DNA of 64,000 nt, taken from positions 620,001 through 684,000 of the forward strand of contig JAYQSL010000007.1 in assembly GCA_038146865.1 (NCBI GenBank), read 5' to 3'. The DNA is from GCA-2709075 sp038146865. GTDB lineage: Bacteria > Pseudomonadota > Alphaproteobacteria > MPNO01 > UBA2964. The position numbers and the translations under genes are program-made. Below are positions 17,216-25,269 of the stretch, in pieces. How positions within the stretch are numbered: the first letter of the stretch is position 1; each line of letters opens with the position of its first letter. A model generated the notes under the pieces. That model worked only from the letters and a program-made list of their open reading frames with translations, had not been told where the DNA came from and searched no databases.

Positions 17216-18499
17216 ATGAGTGAACAACAACCTTTTATAATTGATGATCCAGAAAATCTGATTTTTAGGCTCAATCGTCGAACTCTCTCGGACCCATCTA
17301 TCCTTGATGAAGAGAGAATAAAAATTTTTGATCGAAGTTGGATTTATTGCGGGCACGCCTCGGAAATTCCGAATGTTGGAGATTTTGAGACCCGGAACGT
17401 CTGCGGCCGCCCGGTAATTTTTTGTCGAGACGAGGACAACAACGTTCGAGTGTTCCTTAATTCCTGTGCTCATCGGGGTGCCCAGGTGTGTCGCGAGAGA
17501 TCCGGAAACGCGCGGCGATTTTACTGCTTCTATCACGGTTGGACCTATGGTTGCGATGGACAATTAAAGACGGTACCTGCTGAAGAATCCTACCCCTCTA
17601 ATTTCAATAAGAAACGATTTTCCCTGCGTGAGCCCCCTCGGGTGGAGGGGTATAAAGATTTTTGGTTTATTAGCTTTGATCCAGAGATAATTTCCTTGGG
17701 AGAGTATCTTGGAGATGCAAAAGACTATATTGACCTTGTTGTCGAGCAGTCTCCCTCTGGCTGTATGGAAATTATAGAGGGCACGCAAGAGTACGATATC
17801 AAGGCAAACTGGAAGCTACTAGTAGAGAACAGCTTTGATGACTACCATTTGGTGTCCACTCACAAAACTTGGCTTGATTATATGAAAGACTCTGGGGTTG
17901 AAATTCGGCCTCCAAAGGGACAAGGCTTGCTGTTACCTACGCATGGTGTCGGAAAAAATCTTGGGAACGGCTGCGCGGTGATAGACAATATCAACTTCAG
18001 GGGTCGCCCTGTAGCAAAATGGATTTCAATTTACGGTGAGTCAGCCAAAGAAGAAATAGAAAAAATAAGACAGGAACTTGTAGAACGGCTCGGAGAAGAA
18101 CGGGCCGCTCGAGTGGCGGATACTAATAGAAATCTGGTGATTTTTCCTAACCTTGTGATAAATGATGGCTCTTCTGTCACGATCCGAGCTTTTTGGCCGT
18201 TGGCTGCAGATAAAATGAAGGTAACTGCCTGGGCCTTAGGTCCGAGTGAGGAGAGTAGAAACGCGAGGGCTCGACGTTTAGATAGTTTTTTGACATTTTA
18301 TGGACCAGGCGGTTTCGCGACCCCTGATGATGTCGAGGCCTTGGAGTCAGTTCAGCTGGGTCTTCAAACCTGGCGAGAACTCGAGTGGTCTGAAATGACG
18401 CGCGGAATAGACAAGGAGGGGGAGCAGCTCAATACCGATGAACTGCATCTTAGAACATTTTGGCGTCAGTGGAACAAGCTTATGACTCTAGAGGCTTGA
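17216..18499 (+). CDS. Rieske aromatic ring-hydroxylating dioxygenase, alpha (catalytic) subunit
   Basis: 427 residues. The Rieske 2Fe-2S site is Cys84-x-His86 (SCAHRGAQ) and Cys104-x2-His107 (CFYHGWTYG). The mononuclear iron site is visible in NSFDDYHLVSTH with His211 and His216, and Asp208 is the electron-bridging residue. The C-terminal catalytic domain fills the rest. With the beta subunit that follows, it should insert O2 into an aromatic or heteroaromatic ring. No ferredoxin or reductase gene lies nearby, so these must be supplied from elsewhere. Stop and next start share a base (TGATG). Confidence 0.93.
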   Translation: MSEQQPFIIDDPENLIFRLNRRTLSDPSILDEERIKIFDRSWIYCGHASEIPNVGDFETRNVCGRPVIFCRDEDNNVRVFLNSCAHRGAQVCRERSGNARRFYCFYHGWTYGCDGQLKTVPAEESYPSNFNKKRFSLREPPRVEGYKDFWFISFDPEIISLGEYLGDAKDYIDLVVEQSPSGCMEIIEGTQEYDIKANWKLLVENSFDDYHLVSTHKTWLDYMKDSGVEIRPPKGQGLLLPTHGVGKNLGNGCAVIDNINFRGRPVAKWISIYGESAKEEIEKIRQELVERLGEERAARVADTNRNLVIFPNLVINDGSSVTIRAFWPLAADKMKVTAWALGPSEESRNARARRLDSFLTFYGPGGFATPDDVEALESVQLGLQTWRELEWSEMTRGIDKEGEQLNTDELHLRTFWRQWNKLMTLEA

Positions 18500-18993
18500 T
18501 GATCACTTCCGATTCCATAACTCGCGCTGAAGTGGAGGATTTCCTTTACGAAGAAGCCGCCTTGCTTGACCGGTGGCGGTTGGAAGATTGGTTAGAACTT
18601 CTAACACATGATGCGGAATATGAGGTTCCATCGACTGATGCGCCACTCTCTAAAACTGGAGACGCACTTTTCCTTATAGCTGATGATTATAGTCGTATAA
18701 AGGCTCGGGTAAAAAGGCTCAATGATCCAGAGGCCCATGCCGAGTCCCCGCGTAGTCGTACAAGGCGAATGATTTCAAATGTGCGTATTACAAAACGCCA
18801 AGGAACCGAAATTCATGTTGCTGCCAATTTTTCGGTTTATAGATTTCGTTACGGCTATGATGTGCGCCACTTTGTTGGCCATTATCATTACACATTAATG
18901 GTCGAAGGGCCGGAGTTGAAAATTCGAAAACGCAGAGCAATTTTAGATAATACGGAACTTGGCGCCCAAGGGGCAGTCAGCTTTATTTTATAA
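18499..18993 (+). CDS. Aromatic ring-hydroxylating dioxygenase, beta subunit
   Basis: 164 residues from the ATG at 18499, chosen because it overlaps the alpha subunit stop; an in-frame ATG at 18460 lies inside that gene. The sequence has the cone-shaped NTF2-like fold pattern of small dioxygenase subunits: VEDFLYEEAALLDRWRLEDW at the start, then DDYSRIKARVKRL and TRRMISNVRI, ending IRKRRAILDNTEL. The beta subunit is structural in an alpha3beta3 hexamer. Presence of both subunits argues for a true ring-hydroxylating dioxygenase rather than a demethylase. It converges with the GMC gene, 9 nt between stops. Confidence 0.92.
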   Translation: MITSDSITRAEVEDFLYEEAALLDRWRLEDWLELLTHDAEYEVPSTDAPLSKTGDALFLIADDYSRIKARVKRLNDPEAHAESPRSRTRRMISNVRITKRQGTEIHVAANFSVYRFRYGYDVRHFVGHYHYTLMVEGPELKIRKRRAILDNTELGAQGAVSFIL

Positions 18994-19002
18994 AGAGATT
19001 TG

Positions 19003-20715
19003 TTAACTCTCGAGAATATTGGCAGCCACTTTCTCCCCAATCATAATTGTTGGAAAATTTGTGTTTGCGCATGGCACCGCGGGCATAATTGAGGCGTCTG
19101 CTACCCGCAGGCCACTAACGCCATGCACACGGGCTTGCGGGTCTGTAACGGCCATTCGATTGTCTGCGCTTCCCATACGACAAGTGCAAGAAGCGTGATA
19201 ATGGCCCAGCACGGTTTTCTTGATCCACTCAACCATCACGGTTTCGTCATTTTCAATATCACTGATAGAGAGATTGTCAGAAATTAGCCGGTTTATCAGT
19301 ATCCTCCGAATAGAACCAGAGAGATCCATAATTTGACCGCCTACGAACGTTTGGAATTGATTCCATCTAGAAAAAACCGCAAAACGCCTGGCTCTATCAC
19401 TGTAACTTATGGGGAAAACTTCGGTAACCGATCTCTGAAGCGCATCGAGTCGACTGAGCTTGATCATCAGTCGTGTCCCAATTTTAAGGCGTTCAAGGTC
19501 TCTCTGGTCTGAGAGCATGTTGAAGTCTACCAGGGGTGTGGCCATGTGGTCTTTGGGATCCAGGATTACTTCCCCGGTCGAATAACTTTTATTCACCCAC
19601 AGCATGATCAGGCCTATCCTCTCCCCAATCGCGTGCCAGAAACTCTTATTCATGGGTATCATGTACATATCTCCGGAAGGGCAACCCTCCACACCCGACG
19701 ACCAGCGGAGCCCCGCGTACATAGGTAGCCTTAGTCCTTGAGGCAAACGGGAGCTAGGCTTCATGTAACAGCCAAAATTTACTCCTGGATGTTCCATTAA
19801 GTTTTTCCCAACTCCGGGACGGTCTGTCACAACTGAAATGCCATATTCCTTCAGTTCGGCCGCTGGTCCGATTCCGGATCTAAGCAGTAGGGCAGGTGAA
19901 TGAAGTGCACCGGAGGAAACGATTACCTCTTTAGCCTTGATTGAAAATTCTTCCCCATCGCGAGTCACTCGAACACCAGTGACCGTTTTTCCGTCGAGTA
20001 AAACGCGCATCGCTCGCGTTTGGCCTATAATGGTTAAGTTTTGGCGTGACCGGGTATCATGAGTTAGATAAGCGGTAGCCGTTGAAGTTCTTTTCCCATC
20101 ATTGTGAGCGACTGCTACTGGAAAAAAACCATCCCCAAAATTGGCGTTTTTGTCTTTTAGATCTTTCCAGCCATCTTCTCGAGCCGCATCAATGAAACCT
20201 TTTGTGAAACCGGGCCAACGTTCCTCAAACACTCGCTGTAGTCCCATTGGTCCCTCTTGGCCATGGAGAGGTCCATTGAAATCTCGATCGGTTTCTTGTT
20301 TTTTAAAATAAGGTAAGACTCCATCCCAGCCCCACCCCTTTGCACCAGCAGCCTCCCAGCCATCATAATCTGTGGGAACTCCCCTGATTGATATCATTCC
20401 ATTTACGGAAGAGCCGCCTCCTATTACACGCCCCTGCGCATAACGAACTCGTTTTCTGTTATCGGGCGCATTACCAGGACGCGGCGGCCATGCTACCTCC
20501 TGACCTACCCAGGTGAACCTTGGACTTGAGTGGGCTGATCCCGCGAAGGTATCCCGAATTTCTTGAGGCTCAGTCCCTGGCTGAAAATCCTCCCCTGCCT
20601 CAATCAGCAGCACCTTGTTTGAGGTTTTTTCGGACAGCCGGGCAGCCACAACGCAACCTGCGGCGCCTCCTCCTATAATCACGTAGTCAAAGATTTGATT
20701 CTCAATTTCGTTCAT
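19003..20715 (-). CDS. GMC family FAD-dependent oxidoreductase (choline dehydrogenase-like)
   Basis: 570 residues. The N-terminal FAD-binding motif is VIIGGGAAGCVVAARL (about 12-27), GMC signature 1 is GRVIGGGSSVNGMISIRG (about 94-111), and the active-site histidine block HYHASCTCRMGS lies near the C-terminus. Enzymes of this family oxidise alcohols to aldehydes or ketones, typically at the membrane or in the cytoplasm. It starts 3 nt after the UbiD copy 2 stop, forming the operon enoyl-CoA hydratase - ubiD2 - GMC. It probably oxidises an alcohol intermediate of that pathway. Choline as substrate is not supported by context, as no betaine genes are present. Confidence 0.9.
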   Translation of the reverse strand: MNEIENQIFDYVIIGGGAAGCVVAARLSEKTSNKVLLIEAGEDFQPGTEPQEIRDTFAGSAHSSPRFTWVGQEVAWPPRPGNAPDNRKRVRYAQGRVIGGGSSVNGMISIRGVPTDYDGWEAAGAKGWGWDGVLPYFKKQETDRDFNGPLHGQEGPMGLQRVFEERWPGFTKGFIDAAREDGWKDLKDKNANFGDGFFPVAVAHNDGKRTSTATAYLTHDTRSRQNLTIIGQTRAMRVLLDGKTVTGVRVTRDGEEFSIKAKEVIVSSGALHSPALLLRSGIGPAAELKEYGISVVTDRPGVGKNLMEHPGVNFGCYMKPSSRLPQGLRLPMYAGLRWSSGVEGCPSGDMYMIPMNKSFWHAIGERIGLIMLWVNKSYSTGEVILDPKDHMATPLVDFNMLSDQRDLERLKIGTRLMIKLSRLDALQRSVTEVFPISYSDRARRFAVFSRWNQFQTFVGGQIMDLSGSIRRILINRLISDNLSISDIENDETVMVEWIKKTVLGHYHASCTCRMGSADNRMAVTDPQARVHGVSGLRVADASIMPAVPCANTNFPTIMIGEKVAANILES

Positions 20716-20718
20716 GGA

Positions 20719-22260
20719 TTAAAACAATACATCTTTGGGTAAAAAATCATGTAAATTGGTTGAGCTAAAGTTCTTTGGCATTGCACGGTCAAAATTAGCT
20801 CTTTTCTCAGGGTGGGACAGAGCTGGTTTTGTTGCATCGATAAACCACTTGGTTCCGACCCTCTCAAATTGTCCTCCACCCTCAGCAATCGGGGATATTT
20901 TATCCAGGGCAAAGGTTCGAGTGTTGTTTATCATGCCGATATCTCTCTCAGCATGGACACGGGTTGTCATGGACCACATGATCTGACGTAAATCACTTGC
21001 GTCAATATCATCGTCCACAGCTATTGCGAGTTTGGGGTGCAAATATGGTCCCGATAGAGCCGCCATTAATGCGGTTTTTGCCTGCCCCTCAACTTTTGGT
21101 GTCAGTTTTATTATTAGAAGCATCAGACCACCTGTTGGAAGGACCCTTACATCATGGATGTCCATCCCACCTTCAACTTTGGATAAGTGTTCCATAGTGG
21201 CAATTTCAATTCCAAATCCCGTCGTTGCCTGAGCGCAAGTGGTTGGTAATCCACTGTGCAGAGAATAGTAAATGGGATCCTTACGGTGCGTGATCGCGGT
21301 CACTCTGAATACCTCTGCATCCTCTGCCTCTGCGTATGTTCCCGGAACCTCACCATAAGGGCCTTCATACCTCTGCTCGCCAATCAGAATTTCTCCCTCT
21401 AGTATTAGCTCAGCATCTGCAGGAACTTCCACATCGACTGTTTCCGCCCTTACCATTCTCACTGGTTCCCCAAGAATACCCCCTGCGACGGATAACTCAT
21501 CTACGCCGAAACTTGTTGTGTAAGCGGAACCAAAGAATATTGCGGGATGAGCGCCAACGACCACTGCAACCGGCGTATTTTCTCCTCGTTTAAGATATTT
21601 TTCATGAATGCGTCTTGCTTGCCGCGGTAACAATATGAATCCGGAGTGTTTGGCGTCAAACACCTGCATGCGATGAATTGAGACGTTTCGCAGGCCGGTG
21701 TCAGGATCTTTTAAAATCGCCATTCCTGCAGAGATAAACGCCCCACCGTCTCGCTCTGATTGTATGACGGCAGGAATATCCAGAAGTGATGCCTCATCGC
21801 CCGTCTTAATAACCTCCTTACAAGGTGAACCAGGACCGGAGGTAAGTTCAGGTTCTATAGGATTTTTCAGTTTTTTGCTCATGGCTTGGAGGATTTCTTC
21901 AGGGGTAAGGTTTAATCCTAAAGCCCATTTGTTTCGGTCTGTAAAAATTTGGCTGCAGGCTTGCCAAGAGGGAAAGCCCTTTATCTTTTTAAACCGTGTA
22001 GCTTTCCCGAGTTCATCATACGCTCGCCATTGTATGGCCCCCATATTTTCCTGAGGATCTACCTCTTTTTCTATGCAAACAATTTCTCCTGCCCGCTCCA
22101 ACTTCGACAAATAACCCCTTATGGATTGATCTCGAGTGTTCCGGGTTAAAGAAGATTTTGGAGCGCCACGATTTTTTCGTTTGGAAAGATCACGGGTTTG
22201 GATCTCCCCAGATTTGTTCATTCCTCCGATGAAACCTCTCAAACCATCGCGCTTTGCCAT
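20719..22260 (-). CDS. UbiD family prenyl-FMN-dependent decarboxylase (copy 2)
   Basis: 513 residues from the ATG at 22260, 1 nt after the upstream enoyl-CoA hydratase stop; an in-frame start 39 nt earlier would lie inside that gene. The core reads RGYLSKLERAGEIVCIEKEV at the N-terminus, and YEGPYGEVPGTYAE is the catalytic-Glu block. It is only distantly similar by eye to copy 1: the equivalent of EGPLGEFTGYYGR is diverged, and the Trp-rich PKFWPRDGG is VIQSERDGG here. The two copies therefore probably act on different acids. Downstream it is linked to a GMC oxidoreductase. It requires prenyl-FMN supplied by a UbiX encoded elsewhere. Confidence 0.9.
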   Translation of the reverse strand: MAKRDGLRGFIGGMNKSGEIQTRDLSKRKNRGAPKSSLTRNTRDQSIRGYLSKLERAGEIVCIEKEVDPQENMGAIQWRAYDELGKATRFKKIKGFPSWQACSQIFTDRNKWALGLNLTPEEILQAMSKKLKNPIEPELTSGPGSPCKEVIKTGDEASLLDIPAVIQSERDGGAFISAGMAILKDPDTGLRNVSIHRMQVFDAKHSGFILLPRQARRIHEKYLKRGENTPVAVVVGAHPAIFFGSAYTTSFGVDELSVAGGILGEPVRMVRAETVDVEVPADAELILEGEILIGEQRYEGPYGEVPGTYAEAEDAEVFRVTAITHRKDPIYYSLHSGLPTTCAQATTGFGIEIATMEHLSKVEGGMDIHDVRVLPTGGLMLLIIKLTPKVEGQAKTALMAALSGPYLHPKLAIAVDDDIDASDLRQIMWSMTTRVHAERDIGMINNTRTFALDKISPIAEGGGQFERVGTKWFIDATKPALSHPEKRANFDRAMPKNFSSTNLHDFLPKDVLF

Positions 22261-22261
22261 T

Positions 22262-23125
22262 CTATTGTCCTTTAAATTTTGGTTTTCTTCGTTCTGCAAA
22301 GGCTTTGAGACCCTCGGGCCGATCCTCAGAAAAATTTAACATATGCGCCAAGTCGCCCTCGGCTAAAAATCCGTTGAAACGGCTCTGGTCTAACCCGCGA
22401 TTTATAGCTTGCTTGCTCATCATAATGCCGAGTGGGCCATTTTGTTCCATCTCCCCGACAATTTCTCGGGCTTTCTTGAGGGCAGTACCCTTGGGTACTA
22501 CATGATTTACGATACGATATTCCTTAGCTTCTTGCGCAGTGATACGGCGTCCGGTCCAGATCAATTCTTTTGCTAAACCGGGCCCAATAAGTCGTGGCAG
22601 GTTTTGTGTGCCACCACCACCAGGTATCAGACTGTGCCGGACTTCCGGCAAACCAAATTGAGCTTCTTCTCCAGCAACGATGAAGTCACCCCACATTGCG
22701 ATTTCAAATCCTCCGCCAAGGCAGTAGCCTTCAACCGCTGAAATAACCGGTTTGGTGTAATAACAAAGGACCTGATAGAGAATTCTATTGGGCATATGAT
22801 TGAAACGGGACCGATAAACGTCGAAAAGTTCATTCTTTTTCGATTTCATTCGAGAAAGATCAGCACCTGCGCAAAAAGCTTTCTCGTTTCCGCAAAGCAC
22901 AACAGCAAGTATTTTGCGGTCCATTTCAACATCAATCAGTGTATCTGTAATTTCCTGGGCCATTTCTATGTTCATGGCATTGAGAAACTCAGGGCGGTCG
23001 AGCTGGATTTGACAAATTTTATTCCGTTTCAAAACCTTGATAAATTCATACTTGGATGTTTTGTTTTTTATCTCTTTTTTGGACATGGTTTGCTCGGCTT
23101 TGTATGCTGGCCGTTTTGCCGCCAT
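22262..23125 (-). CDS. Enoyl-CoA hydratase/isomerase family protein
   Basis: 287 residues. AGGGAG lies 8 nt before the ATG at 23125, supporting this start over an ATG at 23086. The oxyanion-hole block AFCAGADLSRM is present. Both glutamates of classical hydratases are visible in LGGGFEIAMWGD and FGLPEVRHSLIPGGGG. This suggests hydration of an unsaturated CoA ester, although crotonases also catalyse ring cleavage and isomerisation. It is the first gene of a minus-strand operon with ubiD2 and a GMC oxidoreductase, and is divergent from the second Pht5-like gene. A CoA-ester step next to a decarboxylase fits an aromatic-acid pathway. Confidence 0.92.
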   Translation of the reverse strand: MAAKRPAYKAEQTMSKKEIKNKTSKYEFIKVLKRNKICQIQLDRPEFLNAMNIEMAQEITDTLIDVEMDRKILAVVLCGNEKAFCAGADLSRMKSKKNELFDVYRSRFNHMPNRILYQVLCYYTKPVISAVEGYCLGGGFEIAMWGDFIVAGEEAQFGLPEVRHSLIPGGGGTQNLPRLIGPGLAKELIWTGRRITAQEAKEYRIVNHVVPKGTALKKAREIVGEMEQNGPLGIMMSKQAINRGLDQSRFNGFLAEGDLAHMLNFSEDRPEGLKAFAERRKPKFKGQ

Positions 23126-23347
23126 TCGGGTTGCTCCCTGTTTACCTGCTCAGATATGGATCATGTTGTTGGATGCATTGGTCGTCAACCAGTGGCTTAT
23201 CAACAGAGGTAAATGTATAGTTTTTTTTATAAATCGTTGGGGAGATCACTTTGAACGCACCTTCTGGAATATATGTAGGAAGCGAATTTTTCGAGGCCAA
23301 TAGCGAACCCCAATTTGAATCATTTAACTCAGTTAATGAGGGGTAAA

Positions 23348-24352
23348 ATGAAACTTCGAAAGATACAGCTCTCGGCTGGTCTGCCCTCGAACCCGAGGAC
23401 CTGGCCGATACTGGACGGCTCTGTGGTGGTCGATGGCCTTGAGCTGTTGCCGAGTATTATTTTTCCATCCGAACTTTTCTGGCGCCAACTTAGATTTGGC
23501 GATTTTGATATTTCTGAAATGTCATTTTCTTCTCTTATAAAAACGATTGCGCGAGGTGATGACAGATGGGTCGGATTGCCAATTTTTATGACCCGAAGAT
23601 TTTTTCATACCGAAATGATCGCGCGCACTGATCGAGGTATTCAGTCCCCAGTTGATTTAAAAGGAAAATTAGTGGGAGTTCCTGAGTATCAGCAAACCGC
23701 GGCGCTCTGGACCAGGGGGGCTCTTCAGCACGAATTTGGTGTTTCTCCCAAAGATATGGAATTTTGGATGGAAAGAGTGCCGGATCATAGCCATGCTGGG
23801 GCAACTGACTTTCGGCCGCCATCTGACGTCATTATCAACCAAATTCCTCTCGAAAAAAGTATAGGATCGATGATGGTCGATGGAGAGCTGGATGCGGCTG
23901 TTTACTATATTTGGGGAAAAGATAATTTAATTGATCGAAGCAAAGTCAATTTGCTGGCAAGAGATGATATGAAATCTATTTTCCCAGATCCGCACGCTGA
24001 AGGGGTCCGTTATTTTCAAAAAACAGGGATTTATCCGATTAATCATACGATGGTGATTAAAAGATCTTTGGTCGAGCAGCATCCGTGGCTTCCGCTTAAC
24101 CTGCTAAAGTTATTTGAGGCAGCAAATGACTTGGCAAATACGAGGCGAATGCAATATGTCGATTATTATTTTAAGGCTGGTTTTATCAACGCAGAGGCAA
24201 TGGATGGACTTAGGAAGCCGTTAGTTGAATACGGGATCAAGGCCAACAGATTGACCCTGGAGACCGCAGCGCAATATTCATTTGAACAAGGGCTCACAGA
24301 TAGGTTGGTGGGTCTAGAAGAAGTGTTTGCAGAGTCGACCTTAGAACAGTGA
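23348..24352 (+). CDS. Pht5/NMT1-like protein, second copy, no signal peptide
   Basis: 334 residues from the ATG at 23348, which has GAGGGG 5 nt upstream; upstream TTG and ATG codons lack this spacing. It resembles the protein encoded at 3154-4140: FMTRRFFHTEMIARTDRGI, DLKGKLVGVPEYQQTAALW, DGELDAAVY and KTGIYPINHTMVIKR correspond to blocks in that copy. Its type is annotated as 4,5-dihydroxyphthalate decarboxylase or as ABC substrate-binding protein. No signal sequence is visible, so it is probably cytoplasmic. It is divergent from the enoyl-CoA hydratase operon and converges with a VOC gene 7 nt away. Function remains inferred. Confidence 0.75.
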   Translation: MKLRKIQLSAGLPSNPRTWPILDGSVVVDGLELLPSIIFPSELFWRQLRFGDFDISEMSFSSLIKTIARGDDRWVGLPIFMTRRFFHTEMIARTDRGIQSPVDLKGKLVGVPEYQQTAALWTRGALQHEFGVSPKDMEFWMERVPDHSHAGATDFRPPSDVIINQIPLEKSIGSMMVDGELDAAVYYIWGKDNLIDRSKVNLLARDDMKSIFPDPHAEGVRYFQKTGIYPINHTMVIKRSLVEQHPWLPLNLLKLFEAANDLANTRRMQYVDYYFKAGFINAEAMDGLRKPLVEYGIKANRLTLETAAQYSFEQGLTDRLVGLEEVFAESTLEQ

Positions 24353-24359
24353 TGTCTGT

Positions 24360-25166
24360 TCAGCGCTGAATTACATCTATCAGGGTCCCGTCCGGATCGG
24401 CTAGCTGAAAAGATCCGTGCGGACAAGTTTTAAGGAGTTCTCGTCTCATTTTTGCTTCATCATTATAATTTATAGATCGGGCCGCAATTTGAGGGTTTGT
24501 CTGGGCTATTACAGCAATCTCTTCGATTAATTGATCGATGCTCTCTACACAAAAACCGATATGGTCCATTCCCGGTTGTTCGACCCCACCCCCATTAAAG
24601 AGTGAAATCTTCCACGGGAGCAAGCATAATGTCACTCTACCATCAGAAAGATATATGCCCGCGTCTTTTCCATCTGCGTTCGTCACGGCAAATCCGAAAA
24701 TTTCTGAGTAAAAAGCTGCAAGAAGTTTGTGGTCTCGAGCACGGATCGCAAAGTGGTTGATAAATCGATTCTGAGACCAGTTTTTATGTTCATATATTTC
24801 TGCACGATTTTCATGACCTTTTTGAGAGAGGTCAAAATAATTGCCCGCAGGGTCATGCGCTGAATAGCTTGCGAAGGGCCGATTTCCCGGTCGTTTTACA
24901 ATCTCGATATCCGGGAATTTTTTACCAATTGCGGTTTTTATCCTCTCTAGATCATCAACTTCAATGCCAAAATGATCTAGTCCTGCATAGCGCCCTGGTG
25001 GTCGGGGAATAAGAGTCATTCCAACGTAACCATCGCCCACTGACATTGCGAGCGTTTCTCGTTTTGTGTCTCCGGAGACCCTCATTCCAAAAAGGGCGCG
25101 ATAAAACATTGCTAGACGGGTGTAATTATCCGAAACAATTGCTAGGTGGTTCAGTTTTGAGTTCAT
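24360..25166 (-). CDS. Two-module VOC family protein, extradiol dioxygenase-like
   Basis: 268 residues made of two VOC modules (about 1-130 and 135-268), the arrangement of type I extradiol dioxygenases. Candidate metal ligands and module marks are His7 in KLNHLAIVSDN, LDHFGIEVDD, FINHFAIRARD and MDHIGFCVES, with DPDGTLIDVIQR at the C-terminus. A ring-cleaving role downstream of the Rieske dioxygenase is plausible, but the residue spacing was not checked against a true catechol 2,3-dioxygenase and the protein is shorter (usually about 300). It could also be a non-catalytic or lyase member of the superfamily. Confidence 0.78.
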   Translation of the reverse strand: MNSKLNHLAIVSDNYTRLAMFYRALFGMRVSGDTKRETLAMSVGDGYVGMTLIPRPPGRYAGLDHFGIEVDDLERIKTAIGKKFPDIEIVKRPGNRPFASYSAHDPAGNYFDLSQKGHENRAEIYEHKNWSQNRFINHFAIRARDHKLLAAFYSEIFGFAVTNADGKDAGIYLSDGRVTLCLLPWKISLFNGGGVEQPGMDHIGFCVESIDQLIEEIAVIAQTNPQIAARSINYNDEAKMRRELLKTCPHGSFQLADPDGTLIDVIQR

Positions 25167-25269
25167 CAGTACGACTTCCCAAATTTTTAGTTACTTTGAC
25201 GCTTCGAAGGCTTTGCTGCCACCCCAGAGTCCACTAAATTTGTAGAAATTTTTTCGGGGAGATTTATCG

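Noticed and set aside
19003..20715. Calling the GMC oxidoreductase choline dehydrogenase (betA)
   Set aside because: There is no betaine aldehyde dehydrogenase, choline transporter or betI nearby; the operon partners are a decarboxylase and an enoyl-CoA hydratase.
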